Positions 6,083 through 15,749 of a stretch of 20,000 bases of DNA are shown one piece after another. Positions within the stretch are counted from its first letter, which is position 1. The number at the start of each line of letters is the position of its first letter. The notes under the pieces are model-generated. The model was not told the DNA's origin. It was given only the letters and a program-made list of their open reading frames with translations, and did not search any database. Origin of the DNA: Conus ventricosus. Its lineage: Eukaryota; Mollusca; Gastropoda; Neogastropoda; Conidae. The translations under genes and the position numbers were made by a program. The DNA is taken from NCBI GenBank assembly GCA_018398815.1, contig CM031614.1:56756302-56776301 (forward strand), in the 5' to 3' direction.

Positions 6083-7517
6083 TTTCAGAAGTATTGTTTG
6101 AGGAGTGTCTAGATTCTAACACGTGAAGGGCAGAGGTGAGAGAAAATGACCAGAGTCAGTAGGTCTGAGTGATCTCTGCTATCTTTTAACGTCGTCTAAT
6201 ATCATTTGGTTTCGTTATTACCCGTTCAGTGCCTAAAAATAGTACAAACAAAGGTGTTCCCAGGTGCCAGGGAAATCTCATGATTTGGGGGTCATAATTA
6301 ACAAAAAATTCTAGCTCAGAAACTACAAAAGATAGAAAAATGAAATCATATAATTTTTGAAGGAAATTGAATGAAGATTTTGAATCTGGGCTTCTTTTGT
6401 TTTAATTTTGATAATAAAAAAGTATTTAGGCTTTTAGATTTGGATAGATTTTTTTGCACGATCAAAAACATATGTATTTACCACGACATCTTCACATCCA
6501 AACAAGAACACACAGAAAATAAAGTTTGTATTGTCACACTACACCTGTAAATGAAAGTAAAACAGTTTGGAAGTCTATCAAGACGCTCACACTCGATGCA
6601 GACTGACCAGTCCACGACCACGCCCCCCCCCCCCCCTCTCCCCACCACGCCCCCTTGCTGGACTGCAACCCTCTCTTTCACCCCTCATCTTCCCCTACCT
6701 TTCCGTCTGCACCGTGTCATGCCGTGAGTAGGCCACGCTCCCCTCTCGCGCTGACTTTCACATCACTGGCCACTGGCACGCAGTGCAGAGTACACACTAG
6801 GCTGGCTCGTTCGACGCTGTCAGCTGAACACACACTGAGGTCACAGAGCCCTACTCAATAACTGACGAATATTGTCGGCAATTCCACCACTATCATCATC
6901 TCACCTTCATGCTCGAGTGAGTCGTTGAATAAAAGATTATTGTGTTTGTCAAAAATCAATAGCAGAGCCTGCTCAGCTGTGTAAATACGTTGATTTGGTC
7001 GCTGGGCTTGTCGAAGGTTGCGCCGCCATCTTTGCAAGCGAGACGAAGTGCTGGCTGGTCATCCAGTCAGTGATGAGAATAAATGGGCTTTCCCCTCACG
7101 TGTGGTCATTTACATATTATTTTAAGACTACAGACATATAAGGCTTTGTACGCAAACTCTATTTGAGTCCGTTGATAGAAATAGTAACGAATGAAAATTC
7201 AAGAAAAATGCATGACGTCAGGGGACTGCCCATAGGCACTGGGAAAGCACTTTTATTTCCGCGTCAGCTGACTGACTAAAGGCGCTCTACGGGTTAAGAT
7301 AACCACTGAACTGAACTGAACTGAATCATGGGTGTCGTGTGGCTTCAGCTTTTCGTCTTCCTGCCTGTGAATGGTTTTCTGCTGACTGACGTGCACGACA
7401 AATAACTCACTCTCGGTAGGCTAGAACAGTCACAGGATAGTTTTCTATCGTCATCATGTAACTATCCACGTGTATGGTGATTTTCTGCTGACTGCCGTGC
7501 CGTGAACTGGTCCACAG
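6083..7517. other. Presumed intron or upstream flank of the tetraspanin exon
   Basis: No exon could be supported. The stretch is AT-rich to 6480. It has a C14 run (6623-6636) and a CT/GC-richer patch around 6600-6860. An ACTGA-type short repeat lies at about 7305-7324. A 20-bp direct repeat, TTTTCTGCTGACTG.CGTGC (7375-7394 and 7481-7500, one mismatch), lies just before the splice acceptor at 7516-7517. The tetraspanin exons for TM1-TM3 are not recognisable in this window. Confidence 0.5.
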
Positions 7518-8156
7518 GTCATCCACAGCTGCTGCGGAGTGCGCGGCTACGGGGATTTCGACAAGACCAAGCAGTGGAGGGCCAGCGTGAGCAGTGACTT
7601 GGTGGTGCCCGCCACGTGCTGTGTGCTGGACAAAGACGCCTACCTCTTCTTCAACTGCCTGGTCTACAGCGAGGGCTACTGCGTGACCAACCCCACCACC
7701 AACAACAGCCACATGCACCAGGGCTGCCTGAAGCCCATCCTGCAGAGCATGAAGCAGCGCCTCAGCGTCCTCTCCCTCATATGGGACGCGCTCTCCGGCT
7801 TCCTCTTCGCTTTCACCTTCTCCCTCTTCGTCTGCCAGATCCGGGAGTCCCGCAAGCCTCGGGAGGACCCCTTTGCGGCGCTGCGGGACGGCCGCTTCCT
7901 GGAGGAGACCGAGCTCTTCGTGAAGCAGATGTCTTTCCACGACGGGCGCGCGGGTGATCAGACGCCGCCCAGCGAGATGGCCTTGGAGGATAAGGAGGCC
8001 TCCCATGAGGAGGTACTGGAGCCCCAGAACAACACCCTGCTGGGGTTATTCATGGGCTACTCCAGCAACACGCCTGTGGACGCCATCCCTCCCCAGACGA
8101 TGCTGACCACGGTGGAGAGCTGTGACGGTGAAGTAGGCGGAAGCTTGAGTGACTGA
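7518..8156 (+). CDS. Tetraspanin, terminal exon (EC2 loop, TM4, long cytoplasmic tail)
   Basis: A 212-codon terminal exon follows the acceptor TCCACAG at 7511-7517 in phase 0 and ends at TGA 8154-8156. It starts VIHSCCGVRGYGDF, the conserved CCG motif of the tetraspanin large extracellular loop. VPATCCVL, then single Cys in NCL, YCV and GCLKP, follow, giving the disulfide-bonded EC2 variable region. Residues about 82-106 (LSVLSLIWDALSGFLFAFTFSLFVC) form transmembrane helix 4. The remaining ~105 residues are an acidic, Ser/Pro-containing tail, far longer than the 10-20 residues usual for tetraspanins. Tetraspanins organise membrane microdomains with integrins and other receptors. Codon third positions are very GC-rich compared with the surroundings, supporting real coding. 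The 5' exons are outside or unrecognised. The subfamily is not determined. Confidence 0.92.
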   Translation, partial: VIHSCCGVRGYGDFDKTKQWRASVSSDLVVPATCCVLDKDAYLFFNCLVYSEGYCVTNPTTNNSHMHQGCLKPILQSMKQRLSVLSLIWDALSGFLFAFTFSLFVCQIRESRKPREDPFAALRDGRFLEETELFVKQMSFHDGRAGDQTPPSEMALEDKEASHEEVLEPQNNTLLGLFMGYSSNTPVDAIPPQTMLTTVESCDGEVGGSLSD

Positions 8157-8189
8157 CTGCCGGCCAGAGCCCGGGACAGGTAGAGAAGA

Positions 8190-8237
<48 letters not shown>

Positions 8238-8670
8238 CAGGGAAGGCCTTAGATGGGGAGGAGAGCACCCTCACTGGATGGCTTCCAGCCTAGGACTTGA
8301 ACCGTCGATCTTTAATACACTTTCCCCCATCACCACACCACCCTCCACCTAATTCCAGTCTTCTCCATCTCTCTCCCTCCCAACCATCCACCCTACATTT
8401 CCCTGTCTAACCCAGTTAAATGAGGTCCATCATCCGGGCAGCTGTACTACCCCATTCTCAGCTTCCCGCTCCCTCCCTTACCTTCCACCCTGTCAGTCTC
8501 CACCCCACATTTTTCAGACTGTCAAATCCCCGTCACGAAGACCGGAAGTTCCTTGGGAAGAGCGCAGTCGACCACGCATGTCGGGCAAACTGTGGGTCTT
8601 TTTTTTTTTTTTTTTTTTCCCTTTTTTTCCTTCTATCCAGATCTGCGGACCGGGACCGGTGCTAAACTGT
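8157..8670 (+). other. Probable tetraspanin 3' UTR with (AG)n, G and T tracts
   Basis: Directly after the stop the sequence contains (AG)n at 8193-8228, a G-run at about 8228-8237 and a T-run at about 8600-8618. No AATAAA is evident near the stop, so the transcript end cannot be placed. Frames across the repeats are read-through. Confidence 0.45.
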
Positions 8671-9660
8671 TGACATTGGGCCGCATGTCATCTTTCTGCC
8701 TTCTGATCAAATCAGGGCTGGAGAATTTGCCACGTCATACTACTGACTGACTGTCAGACTCTCAGACTCCAGTGAAAGCAGAATTTCCCTGGCGCAGGCT
8801 CTAATGGTGGACATCGCATGCAAGAGGAAGATTTCTTTCAGGCTCGGACATGGTCACAAGCCGAAACCAGTGCGCCAAGGCATAAATGCTGTGCATGTGC
8901 TTTTTTGTGCACGTGCTAGATACCGTAGACGAACGCATTCACGTAAAATTACCATGTTCCCTGTCGGATGTGAAATGGATAGCTGTTTACCAAGTCCTTC
9001 AGTCTGAATGTTGTTCCGTGTGAACTGGGGTCCACTCTGCGGTGTTGGTCAGCCGACTGTGGGCGTCGATACTCTTCTCCTGTTCCCCTGAAAAGCCCCG
9101 TCTCCAGGGCCACCAGGCGGCCTTCTTCAAGCTCTGGTGGCGATGGTCCTGTGCCGCATGAGGCCGCCTCAAAGAGGAAGAAGGACGGACGTCGCTGGAA
9201 CGCTGCACGATTCCCTTCTACGGTGGTCATAGCTGTGAGGTCGCAAAGCAGAGGGTGGCGAGGGAGAGGCGGCAGAGCTCTATCGAAGGGCGTGGATGTG
9301 AGAGGTCAACAGTCGGGCGGCGCAGCCACCTAACAAATCCGAATATTCCCCTAAATTCCCCCTCCGCCACTCCACCTCCACTTCCTCTCCGCAATACTCG
9401 CCACCCCCCCCCCCCCCCCCCCCCCCCTCCCTTCCTTCTCCACCCTCACCCTTCCTCCTTAATGGGTGTATCAGGGAAGAATTCTGTTAATGGGATCCAT
9501 CAGGATTACGATGGGCAGTTGGTGCTGGTGCAGGTGGAGGTGTCTGTGATGGTACTGATGTTTAGTTCACTGGAGATTGCCAGGGAGTGTTATGGAGCAT
9601 AGGATACACTTTGGCCAGCATTGCCACCCCTCACCTTATCGTCACACTGTACAGTATATT
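8671..9660. other. No gene recognised
   Basis: Moderately GC-rich unique sequence with short open frames on both strands (for example around 8950-9230 on minus). They show no domain signature, no splice-site support and no consistent codon bias. A run of 24 C lies at 9404-9427. Confidence 0.45.
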
Positions 9661-9734
9661 ATATAGAGAGAGCAGACACAGACAGGCAGACAGACACTGA
9701 GAATGGTTTATTCATATGTAGATCGTTGCTCCTC

Positions 9735-9742
9735 AGAGAGAG

Positions 9743-9783
<41 letters not shown>

Positions 9784-9863
9784 TGAGAGAGAGAGAGGGT
9801 GGAGAGAGGAGGGTGAAAGGAGAGAGAGAATGACACTGGTTTGTTCAAGTTTGGGCCCTGGCC

Positions 9864-9895
<32 letters not shown>
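9735..9895. repeat. Two (AG)n blocks
   Basis: (AG)n with interruptions occupies 9735-9830, and a second block 9868-9895. A ~35-bp unique spacer lies between them. Confidence 0.9.
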
Positions 9896-9899
9896 CAAT

Positions 9900-11030
9900 C
9901 GATGAAAAACGAAGTCTGAGCCTTTCCGTATAACGTTGGAGTGAGCATATAATTATATACTTCCTTAGAGACAACGCAATAAGAGAAGTACGGATGTGTG
10001 AACACTCACACTATACAGAAACGGATTTTTGTCTTTTTGACATATAAAAGAAGCATGGATTTGAGTACACATCAATACACTTCAGAAATAAATTATCTTA
10101 CTTTGTCCTGCATTACAACGCACGGGTGTATGTCCTCCCACAAGATAACGCAAAATGTTCGCCTCATACGGACAAAAAAGGTCATATCATCTATACAGGA
10201 CACTAATAGTGTGGAAGGCTTTGTATCTAAAAGATCATACCAAACATAAATGACAAAACATACTCAATGCGTTTCGACCTTTTGGATCTGAAGAAACGCG
10301 GTTTGTCTCTCTTTTGTCATTTTTTCTCCATCGTTTAGCGGCGCAGTAATTCCGTTTCGCTTTTTTTTTTTTCGATTGTGGAAATCACACCACTTTGAAA
10401 CCATACATCAGTGCTTCAGGCACACAAGTTCATTCTGCGAATGAGGAATTTAACTCTTTCTCGGAATAAACCTACTCCAAGGACTGCCCATGAGAGAAGC
10501 AACCACTCCTCACCCATCACTTTACACCCAGCCGCTGAATCAGTCGCACGCGCGTTTGCTTTCGCACTCGCCCTTCCTATGGGAAGGGAAAGTTTCTGCA
10601 TCTCCATTGTGTGCAAAACACAAACAGTCACTGCACAAGCAAATCTACAATTCTTATCAGTCGTACCCAAGTTCCATTTTATTTTTGTGTGTGTGTGTTT
10701 TTTTTTGTGTGTGTGTGTTGTGTGTTTTTTTTTTTTTTTTGTATTAGTCGCGATGTGTGGTAGTTGTGTGTTTGAGAATTATAACCGGACGACCTCATTG
10801 TTTTTGCGTGTTCTCAACGAGAAGATAAACGAATAGCCGAAGTGCAGTGGGACCCAGGAAGTACTGTCGTCAACTGCCGAATAAAAGCAGCAAAGAGGAA
10901 TCCTGCACACATTGGAAGTCAGCGCTGTGTTCCATATCGGGCACAGGCATTCCCATTCAGTAAGACGTCGAGGAACATAATTGCTCCTGGCAGATGCCAT
11001 TGTTTAACGGTCACTGGATGTAATTGGTTT
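9900..11030. other. No gene recognised; T/GT tracts
   Basis: AT-rich and without supportable coding. 10683-10740 is a compound (GT)n/poly-T tract. Around 10270-10345 short segments (CTGAAGAAACGCGG; GCGGCGCAGTAATTCCGTTTC) resemble the ribozyme-containing fragment at 12110-12250. This may be a very degenerate relative of it. Confidence 0.45.
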
Positions 11031-11067
11031 TTATATTATATATATATAATTATATATATATATATAT

Positions 11068-11149
<82 letters not shown>
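11031..11149. repeat. Compound (TA)n(TG)n microsatellite
   Basis: About 70 nt of imperfect (TA)n (11031-11103) runs directly into about 46 nt of (GT)n (11104-11149). The TA part contains self-complementary TATATAATTATATA stretches. Confidence 0.95.
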
Positions 11150-11150
<1 letters not shown>

Positions 11151-11932
11151 CCATGCTCTTGGCCAACAACAGTTGTAGGTAATTTCTTCCTGCCTTAAAC
11201 ATCTAATATCGAGTTCCAAACTACAAAACAAGCGACATGTAAACAGGTCTTGTCTAATGATATTATATGGCACACACATTCACTCACACCTTGTACACTT
11301 ACATTTGCACCCATATTCACTCGAAAACACTGAGTATTAATATCCTTCAACTGATATTGGAGTAATGTATAAATCGCAAGAAGAACATGAAAAATGTCTA
11401 GATCTTAAACTACCAAAAAACAAAAACGAATGAGAAAATTGAGTTAAATTTGCAAGAAGCTTTGACAAAAAATATGCATATGCACATATAAAGTACTTGT
11501 AACTGTTCTTTTTCCCTATGCAGAAATACCACTGGTGAACTATTAATTCATGTGTAATCTTTCTCCCCTGCCATCCCCAACCCCCCCCCCCCCCCCCCCC
11601 CGCCCCACCTTCACCTCTATCTGAAATTTTTTCTCCTTTTTTTCGGTTGTAGTTAGGTATGTTTTTGTTTGTTTGGTTTTGATTTAAAGGAAGAGAGTCG
11701 TTCCGATTTTTTGTTGTTGTTTTTTTTCGTCAGAATAAAATCTAAAGGAAGGTAACTGATATATCATGGTTCCCCTTTCTTTAGAAATAATTTGATGTCA
11801 TAAAAAACGAAACAAAAGCATAAAAAAAAAATCGGTTGTCTGAGAAGTATAGGAGAATCATTTGAATGAGTCTGTCCAATGTTTTTATAACTTCTGTTTT
11901 AGTTATTTTCTGTTTTCTATTCCCCTCATTCT
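11150..11932. other. No gene recognised
   Basis: AT-rich sequence with a C21 run at 11581-11601 and several T-runs. No coding frame, RNA gene or repeat family could be supported. Confidence 0.5.
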
Positions 11933-11941
11933 TTCTCTCTC

Positions 11942-11977
<36 letters not shown>

Positions 11978-12003
11978 CTCTCTCCTCTCTCTCTCTCTCT
12001 CTC
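11933..12003. repeat. (TC)n microsatellite
   Basis: About 70 nt of (TC)n with C interruptions, immediately upstream of the ribozyme-like fragment. Confidence 0.95.
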
Positions 12004-12099
12004 TAAAACGTTCTGATGAGGAAACACGAAAGACTGGCCACACTTTATTCAACTGATTTTCCTCACGTCCAGTTTGCGCCTAATTTAAGTAGATAAAGG

Positions 12100-12250
12100 A
12101 TCGTTGGTTATTCGTTTTCAACGTCTTGAAAGTTGTTTGTGTCTTGCCTGAAGAAGACCAAAGAGGTCGAACGAAACGCGTCGTGTTTTGTCTTGTAATT
12201 TGTTTGTATCTTTCGTTCAGTGGCACAGTAGTTTTTTCTTTCAAGTTGGG
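12100..12250 (+). mobile_element. Fragment resembling a Penelope-like pseudo-LTR
   Basis: The segment around TGTCTTGCCTGAAGAAGACC and CGTGTTTTGTCTTGTAATTTG parallels the pseudo-LTR of the Penelope-like copy at 15974-17748, where the order CTGATGAAGACC, GGTT, GAAATGCATC, GTGTCTTGTCTTGTG is seen. Outside this core the similarity fades, so it would be a different or older family. Edges are approximate. No RT or nuclease coding is adjacent. Confidence 0.5.
12148..12182 (+). ncRNA. Degenerate hammerhead-like motif
   Basis: CTGAAGA (U7 to A, a position that tolerates change), AGACC...GGTC as stem II, then GAAAC-GC-GUC with the one-pair C-G stem III and the canonical GUC cleavage triplet ending at 12182. 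Four extra nucleotides (GAAC, 12169-12172) separate stem II from GAAA, apparently a small duplication that would disrupt the core. Stem I pairing is poor. It is probably inactive. Confidence 0.45.
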
Positions 12251-12426
12251 TCTTCTTCATGCTACTCAGTATAAACTGCCCACTCTGGTTTTCATTCATA
12301 TAAAGATCTACACGCGGCATCTGCTGCCACGTTTCAAAATCAAACTATCTCAAAAAAAAAAAAAAAAAAATTCTGAGTGGGGAAAATAAAAATTACAAAC
12401 AAAAAAAGTCTGTACATAAACACAGC

Positions 12427-12700
12427 TTAGTTCAACGCCTTAAACAAAGCTCCAAGCATCTGCAAAACGGAAATGAGACCAACAAGCGCCAACGACGCAT
12501 GCGTGACCTCTGCCCCGCAGGTGGCCGTGGGGCAAGGGTCCTGGTAGCCAGTGACGTCACGACAGGCTGCTGACTCTTCCTGCAATCGCTGCGCAATGGC
12601 CTGGTGACGCGAGTAGGCGTCCGGTGACGTCATGAACCAACTGGTGCCCTCTATCGTCATCTGCAGCTCCGTGATAAAGGCAGTCAGATTGAAACGGCAT
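12427..12700 (-). CDS. PEBP-family protein, terminal exon (C-terminal part)
   Basis: Read on minus after a pyrimidine tract and acceptor TCTACGCAG, the exon gives 90 codons from CRFNLTAFITELQMTIEGTSWF to TAA (12429-12427). The R-x-F-x-L-x-x-F...G-x-x-W/Y-F pattern matches the C-terminal strand and helix of phosphatidylethanolamine-binding proteins, which follow the Q-rich strand of the previous exon. After the PEBP fold comes a Cys-containing segment (AACRD, DPCPTATC) and a hydrophobic end (LALVGLISVLQMLGALF), which suggests a secreted, possibly GPI-anchored product. NLT is a potential N-glycosylation site. The joint to the 14616-14813 exon is out of phase by one base, so either an unseen small exon or a second frameshift lies between them. 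Confidence 0.75.
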
Positions 12701-13084
12701 CTGCGTAGAAAGAGGCAAAGCGAGAAAGGAAGGGTAAATGGAGTTTCACCCAGTTTACGTTTGTTTTGCATGGCAGGCTCATTCTCAATCATTGTCACCC
12801 TCCACAATTCGTTCTTTTTACACGGAAGAAAAAAAGGAAAAAGAAAGAAGAGGAAGAACATCAATACCACCACCACCACCACCTTCATCGCCGCCACTAC
12901 CAACATCGACAGAAGGAAGAACTAACAAAGGAAACGGGAGAAGAGGAAGGATGTAAGTGTAACAGAGGAAGCAAAAAAAAAAAAAAAAACCCACACAAAA
13001 ACAAACAAACAAACAAACAAAACCGAATGGAAAAAACTAAAACACGTACATACCATAAGGCACGACAGAAAAAAAGAAGAAAAA

Positions 13085-13114
13085 CACACACACACACACG
13101 CACAGGTGCGCGCG

Positions 13115-13158
<44 letters not shown>

Positions 13159-13222
13159 ACCACACACACACACCAAACATACCGGACAATTGCGAAGAAG
13201 GCGAAGCACAAAAAAGTAGTGG

Positions 13223-13264
<42 letters not shown>
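13085..13264. repeat. Inverted (CA)n and (GT)n microsatellites
   Basis: (CA)n blocks (13085-13100 and 13121-13173) are followed after ~52 nt by a (GT)n block (13226-13264) on the same strand. Complementary pairing would make a stem of nearly 40 bp. Confidence 0.9.
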
Positions 13265-13269
<5 letters not shown>

Positions 13270-13359
13270 GTCCTATCGTCATGGCCACGTCTGGGGCATT
13301 GCACCCATTCCGACCCACCGTCTACAGCCAGTTGATAGTAGTAATACCAGCAACAGCAG

Positions 13360-13601
13360 CAGCAGTTGTAGTAAGAGGAGGTGGAGGAGTAGCAGAAGCA
13401 TTAGAAAGAGAACACGAAGAAGAAAACGCAGAAGGAGGAAAGGGGAGGGGTGAGGGGGGGGGTGAGAGAAAATAGAAGAAAAAGAAAAATAATAGAAGAA
13501 GAAAGAGAAGCAAGAGGAGGAGGAAGAGGAGGAGGAGGAAGGTGAAAAGCAAGAAACACAACAGTTATAACAACAGGATACAAACTATCACAACATTTTG
13601 A

Positions 13602-13657
<56 letters not shown>

Positions 13658-13693
13658 CTTCCTTCCTTCCCCCTCTCTCTCTCTCTCTCTCTT

Positions 13694-13735
<42 letters not shown>

Positions 13736-14590
13736 CTCTCTCCCCCTTTTCCCCCCGAAAAAGAAGAAAGGAAGCATGAAAGAGAAAGAAAGTCAGAAAA
13801 AGGGAGAAGAAGATGGAGAAGAACAGCAGCAACAAGATAGACGAAAGAACACTATTTCTATCGGTCTTTCTGCTACTGTTAAAGTGAGGGAGAAGAAAAA
13901 GAAAACAAAGAAGAAAAAGGAAAGAAGTACATGAAGAAGAAGGAAGGAAGGAAGAGGACAAAGAAGAAGATGAAGAAGAAAAAACAACAACAAAACAATA
14001 ACAACAACACCAACAAACAAGACGAAGATTTTGAGAAGAAAAAGCTGTAATAGCAGAAGCAGCAGCAACAGCAGAAAAAGGTCTGAAAAAAAAAAAACCG
14101 GTACTAGCAATGTAGCAGCAGAAAAATAATAAAAGTGAGGAAATCTTCAGGTGAGAAAGTGATAGCAACAGCAGCAGTAGCACCAGCAAAGAAGAAGGAT
14201 GAGGAGGAAGAGGAGGATGAGAAGAAGAACATGACGAAAAATGGTAGTTATCAAAGCAACAGCTGCAGTAGCGCCAGCACAGAAGAAGACGAAGGGACAA
14301 AGAAGAAGGAAAAGAAGACGAAGACAAAGAAGTAGATGAAGAAAAAGAAGACGAAGACAAAGAAGAAGATGAAGAAAAAGAAGACGAAGACAAAGAAGAA
14401 GATGAAGAAAAAGAAGACAAAGAAGAAGAAGGAAGAGGATGAAGAAAAAGAAGACGAAGACAAAGAAGAAGATGAAGAAAAAGAAGACGAAGACAAAGAA
14501 GAAGATGAAGAAAAGAAGACGAAGACAAAGAAGTAGAAGAAGATGAAGAAAAAGAAGATGAAGACAAAGAAGAAGAAGAAGAGCAGGGTA
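13360..14590. repeat. Long polypurine/polypyrimidine region
   Basis: Apart from the two (TC)n blocks at 13605-13742, the plus strand is overwhelmingly A/G for more than 1 kb, mostly GAA, GGA and AGC-interrupted triplets. The switch from purine to pyrimidine and back gives mirror and inverted symmetry that could support H-DNA. It sits in the intron, with the pyrimidine side as the sense strand of the PEBP gene. Confidence 0.85.
14330..14535. repeat. 33-bp minisatellite (GAA/GAC-rich)
   Basis: The unit GAAAAAGAAGACGAAGACAA plus AGAAGAAGATGAA is repeated about six times, with one copy deviating around 14412-14445 and one lacking two A at about 14511. The period is a multiple of three, so it reads as repeated Glu/Lys/Asp, but it lies inside an intron and is not considered coding. 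Confidence 0.85.
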
Positions 14591-14615
14591 AACTCCAGCG
14601 GGTGACCTAACTGAC

Positions 14616-14813
14616 CTGTTTGCTGTGTGAGGAGGGCACGAGGGACCCCGGTGAAACGAACCAGGTCCGACTCACTGGACAACATGGCTGCCTGACGCAA
14701 CAAGAGGAACATGAAGACACGCTGGTTGCCTCCCCTTTTCGTCAGAGGCAAAGGCGCCATGTAGGGCAGCGTAGTCTCCCTGATTTGACATCACCTTCCC
14801 GGATGTTGATCAC
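14616..14813 (-). CDS. PEBP-family protein, central exon with an apparent 1-nt frameshift
   Basis: Acceptor CATTGGCAG precedes 14813, and donor AACAG|GTCAG follows 14616. The start, in phase with the 15835-15922 exon, reads VINIREGDVKSG and then hits a stop. Shifting one base at the GGG near 14776-14778 gives ETTLPYMAPLPL...GGNQRVFMFLLLRQ...DLVRFTGVPRALLTQQT. Together they match the PEBP core order: HW-(V)xNI, G, S-GE, Y-x-P-P, G-x-(H/Q)R-x-VF-LL-x-Q. The frame break is therefore a missing G in a G-run, either a real mutation or a sequence error. The usual GxHR ligand-site motif is GGNQR here. Confidence 0.72.
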
Positions 14814-15350
14814 CTGCCAATGAAATGAAGGAGAGAGAATAATTGATGGAATTAATCTAACTTTGTTTTCTCTGTAGCGTGGTATATTACACAGGGGAGA
14901 AAAAAAGTATATTCCCCTTGATTTAGGAAGGCTGAACACGTTTGTGATCAGTTCCCACAAAGTCACCCGTAAATCGCCATAGGGATGTGAGTGAAGTTGA
15001 CAGATTTAAATGAGGCCTGGGGTCAATTTGGATTATGGAACTTATTAGTGTCTAATCTGTCACATTTTGTATAGAAATATCTTTTTTTTGTGTCTAAACT
15101 GTCACATATTGTTCAAATTAATAAAGAGATTACGCTAATTCTTGTTCTTGTTCTTCTTCATGTTCTCGTTCTTCTTTTCTTCTTCTTCTTCTTTCCTTCC
15201 TTTCTTTATTTTCTATTTTAACCGGTCAAACGCTTTGACTAAACGTCCTGTATCGCCCACAACAGTATGTGCCAACAGATTCATACCAAAAGAAAGAGAA
15301 AATGCATTTCACTGGATGAAAGAGAGGGTCTGATCATCATTATTATGCAG
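14814..15350 (-). other. PEBP intron segment without recognised features
   Basis: AT-rich. It contains a short near-duplicate (TCTAATCTGTCACATTTTGT at about 15052-15071 and TCTAAACTGTCACATATTGT at about 15093-15112) and a CTT-rich tract (15140-15205). No coding is supported. Confidence 0.5.
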
Positions 15351-15359
15351 CAAAAGTTA

Positions 15360-15590
15360 ATTAGTCTTTATTACGCTCTCCATTACACAACAGGCTGTGT
15401 ACCTGGGTAGAGATACCAAAACAACTGCCTGCTGGCGCTCCATCCAGTGACTTCCACGACAGAACAAGGTCAATTCTGAAGGGGAAAAACCTTACTAAAA
15501 CGGCCCAGCGAAGATTCGAACCTGCAAGCCCAAGATCATCAGGATCACGAGCCCTGCGCTCTATCAACTGAGCCAGCCCGTTTGAATAGT
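15360..15590 (-). mobile_element. tRNA-derived SINE
   Basis: On minus, 15583-15499 is a tRNA-like head. Box A-like TGGCTCAGTTGATAGAGC contains a GCTC/GAGC D stem. An anticodon-like stem-loop CAGGG-CTCGTGA-TCCTG follows, then box B GGTTCGAATC, and acceptor-like strands AACGGGC and GGCCGTT. The T stem is poorly paired and the variable region is too long for a functional tRNA. About 130 nt of body follows, to near 15360 (ending GTAATAAAGACTAATTAA). These are hallmarks of a SINE with an internal Pol III promoter. The 3' limit is approximate and no clear target duplication was found. It lies in a PEBP intron. Confidence 0.6.
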
Positions 15591-15749
15591 ATCGAGTCCA
15601 AACAGGTTTCCTGCAATAATAGCCTACCAAGATGCTGCTACCCATCCAGAATATCATTTATCATTTGTTTAAGGTTTTAAACGCTCACTATAGCACAGAG
15701 GGCAGTCTGTGCAATAAAGGATTTACCCAGAGAAATCTGCGGTTGTGCA

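Larger units (their letters stand above)
12701..14615 (-). other. PEBP intron filled with purine-rich and CA/GT repeats
   Basis: Between the terminal and central exons. It contains poly-A (12973-12989), (CA)n (13085-13173), (GT)n (13226-13264), two (TC)n blocks (13605-13652 and 13675-13742) and, outside those, a GA/GAA-rich strand bias from about 13360 to 14590. Several long frames here are low-complexity Lys/Glu/Arg or Ser/Phe read-through and are not genes. Confidence 0.75.

Noticed and set aside
7407..8006. 199-codon minus-strand frame opposite the tetraspanin exon.
   Set aside because: It is an antisense shadow of a GC-rich exon. The plus frame has the CCG motif, TM4 and correct splice acceptor.
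8949..9230. 93-codon minus-strand frame in non-repetitive sequence.
   Set aside because: No recognisable domain, no plausible splice context and no supporting codon bias. Overlapping frames of similar length exist on both strands.
10270..10345. Possible further ribozyme fragment (CTGAAGAAACGCGG on plus; GATCCAAAAGGTCGAAACGC on minus).
   Set aside because: On plus the stem II is missing; on minus the CTGANGA box is absent. Similarity to 12110-12250 is patchy, so it is noted only as a possible degenerate relative.
12018..12040. CTGATGAGGAAACACGAAAG looks like another hammerhead core.
   Set aside because: The sequence between CTGATGA and GAAA cannot form a stem beyond one or two pairs, and no cleavage triplet or stem I partner follows.
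12766..13335. 189-codon plus-strand frame rich in Lys, His and Thr.
   Set aside because: The composition follows the poly-A and (CA)n/(GT)n repeats, and it overlaps the intron of the minus-strand PEBP gene.
13602..14567. 321-codon minus-strand frame rich in Ser, Leu and Phe.
   Set aside because: It is read-through of (TC)n, GAA and minisatellite repeats inside an intron, with no domain, no splice support and no codon bias.
15499..15583. Functional tRNA-Thr (anticodon CGT) on minus.
   Set aside because: The D and anticodon arms look right, but the T stem has mismatches, the variable region is too long, and extra transcribed-like sequence follows, so a SINE head fits better.
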